Positions 59,984 to 64,000 of a stretch of 64,000 bases of DNA are shown one piece after another. The position numbers and the translations under genes are program-made. A model generated the notes under the pieces. It was not told where the DNA came from. It did no database searches and was given only the letters and a program-made list of their open reading frames with translations. This DNA is from Nocardia asteroides (GTDB taxonomy: Bacteria > Actinomycetota > Actinomycetes > Mycobacteriales > Mycobacteriaceae). The DNA lies in assembly GCF_021183625.1 (NCBI RefSeq), contig NZ_CP089214.1:4154001-4218000 (forward strand). The letters run 5' to 3'. Position 1 is the stretch's first letter, and every line of letters begins with the position of its first letter.

Positions 59984-60883
59984 TCAGGGTTCGTAGGGGC
60001 GGATGGAGCTGAAGACGCGCTTGGCTCCGGCGGCGTCGAGTGCGTGCGGGACGCCGGTGTCGGCGGCGATCACCATGACGAAGCTGCCGTTGGTGCTGGG
60101 AGCGGCCCAGGTGTAGACGGAGTACTCGGCGGCGCAGCCGGGGGCGGGCCGGGCGATCCGGCCCCTGGTCTCGACGAACATGCCCTGCTGGCCGCCGTCG
60201 ATGGAGCGCAGCGGCTCGGCGGGGGCGGCGGTGCCGGGGTCGGCGTAGGCGAGGCGGGCGGCTTCGGCGCCGACGGCGGTGGCCGCGGCGGCGGAATCGG
60301 CGTCGGCGGCGGCGGTGAGGAAGGAGACGGTGCGGGTGGAGCCGGGGCAGTAGTCGCGGCCGTCGGTGGCGTAGCCCTTGCCGGTGAGCGCGTCCGGGGC
60401 GCGGCCGAACCCGGCGACGGTGTCCGCGGGGGCGATGTGCCAGCCCGCGGGGACGTCGTAGGCGGCGTCCCGGTCCGGCGCGGCGACCACCTGGTAGCCG
60501 GGGAGCACCGGCGGCGGCGCCGCGACGCTGGCGGGCGCCTCGCTGGTGAGCGCGCTGACCAGCGAGGGGCCGTCGGCCGGGGCATCCGAGCCGCGGGCGA
60601 CGGCGACGGCGGTGGCGGCGGCCGCGAAGACGAGCACGACGGCGCCCGCGGCGGGCAGGGTCCGGCTCTGCCCGCTCGGCCCGGTCCGGTACTGGGCGAG
60701 GAAGGCGTCGAAATCGTGCGGCGGCGGCACGGCGGGCCGCTCCGGGTCACGCTCCCGGACGGCGGTGGCGTGCCACGAGCCGGATCCGTCCGAAAACGTC
60801 GATCCAGCGATCGGCGTAACCCGGTTCACCGCACCGGAATCCGGTCGCGCCCCCGGTAGTCCCTGCACATGGTTGTCCGCCAC
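59984..60883 (-). CDS. Membrane-anchored protein of unknown function
   Basis: A 299-residue protein with a cytoplasmic N-terminus of about 75 residues, one transmembrane helix (LPAAGAVVLVFAAAATAVAVA) and an outside domain from about 100. The outside domain has two Cys that may pair (GRDYCPGSTR and APGCAAEYSVYTW) and the pattern GYQVVAAPDRDAAYDVPAGWHI seen in actinobacterial exported proteins. I do not recognise a function. The GTG follows GGGGGACGGGACA. Confidence 0.68.
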   Translation of the reverse strand: MADNHVQGLPGARPDSGAVNRVTPIAGSTFSDGSGSWHATAVRERDPERPAVPPPHDFDAFLAQYRTGPSGQSRTLPAAGAVVLVFAAAATAVAVARGSDAPADGPSLVSALTSEAPASVAAPPPVLPGYQVVAAPDRDAAYDVPAGWHIAPADTVAGFGRAPDALTGKGYATDGRDYCPGSTRTVSFLTAAADADSAAAATAVGAEAARLAYADPGTAAPAEPLRSIDGGQQGMFVETRGRIARPAPGCAAEYSVYTWAAPSTNGSFVMVIAADTGVPHALDAAGAKRVFSSIRPYEP

Positions 60884-60925
60884 TGTCCCGTCCCCCTGCC
60901 TGACGTTCGGCCTCGGGACGCGACC

Positions 60926-61882
60926 TTAGCGGGCGACTGCCTCCGAAGCCGAACGGCCGTAGCCGATCTCGGTCTGCTCGGCCGGCGCGGCGACGAGGGT
61001 GAGCAGCGTGGCCTCCGGTCGGCAGCAGAAGCGGTACGGCGCCCACGGCGAGGTGCCGATACCGGCCGAGACGTGCAGCTTGGTGTGCTCGCCCCAGCTG
61101 GACGGGCCCTTCACCCGGGAGCGGTCGATGCCGCAATTGGTCACCAGCGCACCGAAACCGGGCACGCAGAGCTGGCCGCCGTGCGTATGGCCCGCCAGCA
61201 CCAGGTCGTAGCCGTCGGCGGCGAAGCGATCCAGGACCCGGGGCTCGGGGGAGTGGGTGACCCCGATTCGCAGGTCCGCCAGCGGATTCGGCGGTCCGGC
61301 GATGGTGTCGTAGCGGTCGCGCCGCAGGTGCGGGTCGTCCACCCCGGCGGTGGCGATCCGGATGCCGCCGACCTCGAGATCGCGGCGCACGTGCGTGAGG
61401 TCGAGCCAGCCGCGCTCGTTGAACGCGGCGCGCAGATCCTGCCAGGGCAGCGGCGCGCCGTAGGTGCGGCGGTGGTTCTTCTCGAAGTACTTGAGCGGGT
61501 TCTTCGGCACCGGCGCGAAGTAGTCGTTGCTGCCGAACACGAAGAGCCCGGGGCGGGAGAGCAGGCTGCCGAGCGACTGCACGACGGCGGGCACCGCCTT
61601 CTGGTGCGACAGGTTGTCGCCGGTGTTCACCACCAGGTCCGGCTCCAGCCGGTCCAGGTCACGCAGCCACTGCTGCTTGAGCTTCTGGTTCGGCGTCATG
61701 TGCAGATCGCTGATGTGCAGGATCCGCAGCGACGACGACCCGGGCCGCAGCACCGGCATGGTCGTCTCCCTGAGCACGAAGGCATTGCGCTCGACGAGGG
61801 AGGCGTAACCGATTCCGGCGACCGCGGCTCCCGCGGCCACCGTTGCGGCGCGTCCGACGGCGGAGGTCGTGATGACGGGCAT
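60926..61882 (-). CDS. Metallophosphoesterase (Rv3683-like)
   Basis: A 318-residue calcineurin-like phosphoesterase with an N-terminal hydrophobic segment (ATVAAGAAVAGIGYASL). Metal motifs in order: HISDLHMTP, NTGDNLSH, FGSNDYF, IGVTHSPE and AGHTHGGQLC. Located next to ponA2, as Rv3683 is next to Rv3682, it may act on lipid-linked or nucleotide phosphates at the envelope. The start ATG has TATGCT 6 nt upstream. Confidence 0.9.
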   Translation of the reverse strand: MPVITTSAVGRAATVAAGAAVAGIGYASLVERNAFVLRETTMPVLRPGSSSLRILHISDLHMTPNQKLKQQWLRDLDRLEPDLVVNTGDNLSHQKAVPAVVQSLGSLLSRPGLFVFGSNDYFAPVPKNPLKYFEKNHRRTYGAPLPWQDLRAAFNERGWLDLTHVRRDLEVGGIRIATAGVDDPHLRRDRYDTIAGPPNPLADLRIGVTHSPEPRVLDRFAADGYDLVLAGHTHGGQLCVPGFGALVTNCGIDRSRVKGPSSWGEHTKLHVSAGIGTSPWAPYRFCCRPEATLLTLVAAPAEQTEIGYGRSASEAVAR

Positions 61883-61888
61883 TTGCCC

Positions 61889-61894
61889 AGCATA
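61889..61894 (-). promoter_or_regulatory. Candidate -10 box for leaderless metallophosphoesterase
   Basis: TATGCT on the minus strand ends exactly 6 nt before the ATG at 61882; no Shine-Dalgarno lies between. Confidence 0.5.
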
Positions 61895-61981
61895 GGTGAG
61901 CAGCCCCGGTCCTGCCCCGTGTGTTCTCGCACAGCGGGTGCCACGAGCGCAAATGCGCTGGGAGCCGGGTGCGGGACGGGC

Positions 61982-61987
61982 TAGCGT
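61982..61987 (+). promoter_or_regulatory. Candidate -10 box for leaderless yqeY
   Basis: TAGCGT ends exactly 6 nt before the ATG at 61994. Confidence 0.5.
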
Positions 61988-61993
61988 GGGGGT

Positions 61994-62458
61994 ATGTCGG
62001 AACTGAAGTCGCAGCTGCGGGCGGATCTCACCACCGCGCTGAAAGCCAAGGACACCCTGCGTCTGGGCACCGTCCGGATGCTGCTCGCCGCGATCCAGCA
62101 CGCCGAGACGGCCGGCTCCGCGGCGCGCGAACTCTCCGACGCCGAGGTGATCTCCGTGCTGCAGAAGGAGGCGAAGAAGCGCAGCGAGGCCGCGGAGGTG
62201 TACGCCCAGAACGGCCGCGGCGAGCTCGCCGCCAACGAGCACGCCGAGGCCAGGATCATCGACGAGTACCTGCCGACGCAGCTCTCCGAGGCGGAGGTGG
62301 CCGATGTCGCCGACACCGCCATCGCGCAGGTCGCCGAGGAGCTCGGCGAGCGGCCCGGCATGCGGCAGATGGGTCAGGTCATGAAGATCGCCACCGCCAT
62401 CGCCGCGGGCAAGGCGGACGGCTCCCGGATCTCGGCCGCGGTCAAAGCCCGGCTCTGA
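61994..62458 (+). CDS. GatB/YqeY-domain protein
   Basis: A 154-residue YqeY protein: LKSQLRADLTTALKAKDTLRLGTVRMLLAAIQ at the N-terminus, then VISVLQKEAKKRSEAAEVY and YLPTQLSEAEVADV, with the GMRQMGQVMK tail. The fold matches the tRNA-binding tail of GatB, but its own role is not settled. It converges with ponA2, whose stop lies 15 bp away. Confidence 0.92.
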   Translation: MSELKSQLRADLTTALKAKDTLRLGTVRMLLAAIQHAETAGSAARELSDAEVISVLQKEAKKRSEAAEVYAQNGRGELAANEHAEARIIDEYLPTQLSEAEVADVADTAIAQVAEELGERPGMRQMGQVMKIATAIAAGKADGSRISAAVKARL

Positions 62459-62473
62459 GCCCGGCCCCGCGTG

Positions 62474-64000
62474 CTAGCGGGGGATCGGGATCGGGATCGG
62501 AATGGGCGGAAGCCGCAGCGGCGGCAACCCGGGAGCAACCGGCACGGGGGCGGGCGCGGGCGCTGGGCTCGGCGCCTGCCGCTGGGTGCCGTCGCTCACG
62601 TAGATGGTGATCACCGACCCCGGGATGGCCGACCCGTTCGGCGCGGTGCCCATCACCGTCCCCTTCGGCGTCGCGCCGCCCTGCGTCACCGCGGTGACCT
62701 GGAACCCGGCCCTGGTGAGCGCCGAGGTGGCGTCGCCCTGGGACATGTTGCTGACGTCGGGCACCTGCGCCTGGTTCGACCCGCGCACGTACTTGTCGTC
62801 CAGCGGCGGCAGCGCGGGCGGCGGGTACTGCCCGAGCACCGGCTTGATGGCGTTGAACCAGGTGCGCGCGGGCTCGTTGCCGCCGAAGAGATCACCGCTG
62901 CCGCAGTTGCGCAGCGGGAAGGAGCAGATCTCGCCGGGGGTCGGGCTGTCGCCGTAGACGTAGACCGCGGCGGCCAGTGAGTTGGTGAAGCCGAGGAAGC
63001 CGGAGGAGCGGTGGCTCTCGGTGGTGCCGGTCTTGCCGGAGGCGGGCGCGTTCCACCCGGTGGCCCGCGCCGAGCCCGCGGCGGTGCCCTCGGTGTCGTC
63101 CTTGCCCATGGCGTTCGCCAGGGTGTTCGCCAGCCCCGGCTCGACCACCTGCTCGCAGGCCTGCTGGGTGAGCGGCACCTGCTTGCCCTGGCGGTCGACG
63201 ACCTCGCGGATCGGCGACGGCGGGCACCAGCGGCCGCCGGAGGCCAGCGTGGCGGCGACGTTGGAGAGCTCCAGCGGGTTGATCGCGACCGGGCCGAGGG
63301 TGAAGGAGCCGAGATTCTGCTCCTTGACCATGTCGGCCAGGCTCTGGTTGCTGAACCCGGAGGTGCCCGCCTCGGTGTACGAGCGCAGCCCGAGCCGGAC
63401 CGCCATGTCCACCGTCGGCGCCACCCCGACCGCCTGGATCAGCTTGACGAAGGTGGTGTTCGGCGAGGTCGCGAGCGCCTCGGTGACCGAGAGCGGCGAC
63501 TTGTACTTGCCCGCGTTCTCCACGCAGTAGGTGGCCGCCGGGCAGCCGCGGGCGCCGCCGTTGCCCATGCCCTTGGCCTCGAACCGGTTCGGCACGTCCA
63601 GCTGGGCGTTGATGCCGAGCCCCTTCTCCATCGCGGCGGCGGTGGTGAAGAGCTTGAAGATCGAGCCGGCGCCGTCGCCGACCATGGAGTACGGCTGCGG
63701 CTGCACGGTCTCGTTGGCGTCCGGGTCGAGGCCGTACCGCCTGCTGCTCGCCATGGCGACCACGTCGTGCGAGTTCTCGCCGGGCGCGACCACCGACATG
63801 ACCTCGGCGATGTTCGCCAGGTTGGGGTCGGCGGCGGCGCTGACCGCGTCGCGCACCGAGTCCTGCACGGCCGGGTCGAGCGTGGTGCGGATCAGGTACC
63901 CGCCCTTGTCCACCTGCTCCCGGCTGATCCCGGAATTGGCCAGGTACTGCAGCGCGTAGTCGCAGAAGAAGCCGCGGTCGTTGGCGGCGATGCAGCCGCG
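62474..64000 (-). CDS. ponA2: Bifunctional penicillin-binding protein PonA2 with PASTA domain (5' end outside window)
   Basis: The 3' 509 codons of a class A PBP that cross-links peptidoglycan; the transglycosylase part lies beyond the right edge. Transpeptidase motifs: SxxK in GAGSIFKLFTTAAAM, SxN as SPN in ALATSPNTTFVKL, and KTG in SGKTGTTESH. One PASTA domain (AQVPDVSNMSQGDATSALTRAGFQV to VITIYVSDG) binds muropeptides, followed by a Pro/Ala-rich tail ending in IPIPIPIPR. Cys residues in the transpeptidase (RGCPAATYC, CSFPLRNCGSG) may form disulfides. Context matches Rv3682-Rv3683. Confidence 0.95.
   Translation of the reverse strand, partial: RGCIAANDRGFFCDYALQYLANSGISREQVDKGGYLIRTTLDPAVQDSVRDAVSAAADPNLANIAEVMSVVAPGENSHDVVAMASSRRYGLDPDANETVQPQPYSMVGDGAGSIFKLFTTAAAMEKGLGINAQLDVPNRFEAKGMGNGGARGCPAATYCVENAGKYKSPLSVTEALATSPNTTFVKLIQAVGVAPTVDMAVRLGLRSYTEAGTSGFSNQSLADMVKEQNLGSFTLGPVAINPLELSNVAATLASGGRWCPPSPIREVVDRQGKQVPLTQQACEQVVEPGLANTLANAMGKDDTEGTAAGSARATGWNAPASGKTGTTESHRSSGFLGFTNSLAAAVYVYGDSPTPGEICSFPLRNCGSGDLFGGNEPARTWFNAIKPVLGQYPPPALPPLDDKYVRGSNQAQVPDVSNMSQGDATSALTRAGFQVTAVTQGGATPKGTVMGTAPNGSAIPGSVITIYVSDGTQRQAPSPAPAPAPVPVAPGLPPLRLPPIPIPIPIPR

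Overview
The window is very GC-rich, with GTG starts, Tat signals and many 4-bp start/stop overlaps. Its backbone order (dnaX, cyclopropane synthase, FAD oxidoreductase, SRPBCC protein, ybaB-recR, gatD-murT, leuA, ask-asd, and later a metallophosphoesterase next to ponA2) follows the Rv3721c to Rv3708c and Rv3683-Rv3682 neighbourhoods of Mycobacterium tuberculosis. Together with DUF3558 lipoproteins, an EspI-like ATPase and a mycobacterial-type FurA, this points to a Mycobacteriales chromosome, most likely Nocardia. No insertion sequence, integrase, CRISPR array or replication origin was seen.

1-12.9 kb: a truncated ROK-family regulator with a degenerate sugar-kinase fold, a DUF2207 membrane protein, a zinc metallopeptidase with a proline-rich tail, an unrecognised protein with an internal duplication, a very long dnaX, the fadA-fadB beta-oxidation complex with a strong terminator, and a secreted phytase-esterase-like protein. 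12.9-23.6 kb: a PknK-like kinase-STAND fusion, the cyclopropane synthase/FAD oxidoreductase pair, an SRPBCC protein, a MerR-VOC operon, a secreted protein, ybaB-recR and a LysE exporter. 23.6-36.7 kb: two small unknowns, the GatD-MurT lipid II amidation pair, an FMN split-barrel protein, a Tat-exported FAD amine-oxidase-like protein, a divergent EamA/LysR-DLH locus, a type VII secretion-like three-gene cassette, and leuA behind a leucine-rich leader peptide.

36.8-51.4 kb: a TSUP permease, a Tat-exported cholesterol oxidase, a voltage-sensor-only membrane protein, LtrA, an SRPBCC protein, TetR with a tandem pair of DHFR-like reductases, YjbQ, ask-asd, a class IV aminotransferase, a secreted class C serine hydrolase, the furA-katA operon and a 19-residue membrane peptide. 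51.7-64 kb: GntR-allophanate hydrolase, a GNAT protein, a P450-TetR operon, two unknown genes of lower GC, a TPR gene coupled to a MerR regulator fused to a DnaN-like sliding-clamp module, tRNA-Pro(CGG), a membrane protein, a metallophosphoesterase, YqeY and the 3' part of ponA2.

The most unusual items are the MerR-DnaN fusion with its classical MerR promoter, the isolated type VII-like cassette, the voltage-sensor domain without a pore, the leuA leader peptide, and a repeated leaderless promoter layout in which a TANNNT box lies 6-7 nt before the start codon. Functional calls come from reading motifs by eye; no database search was run.
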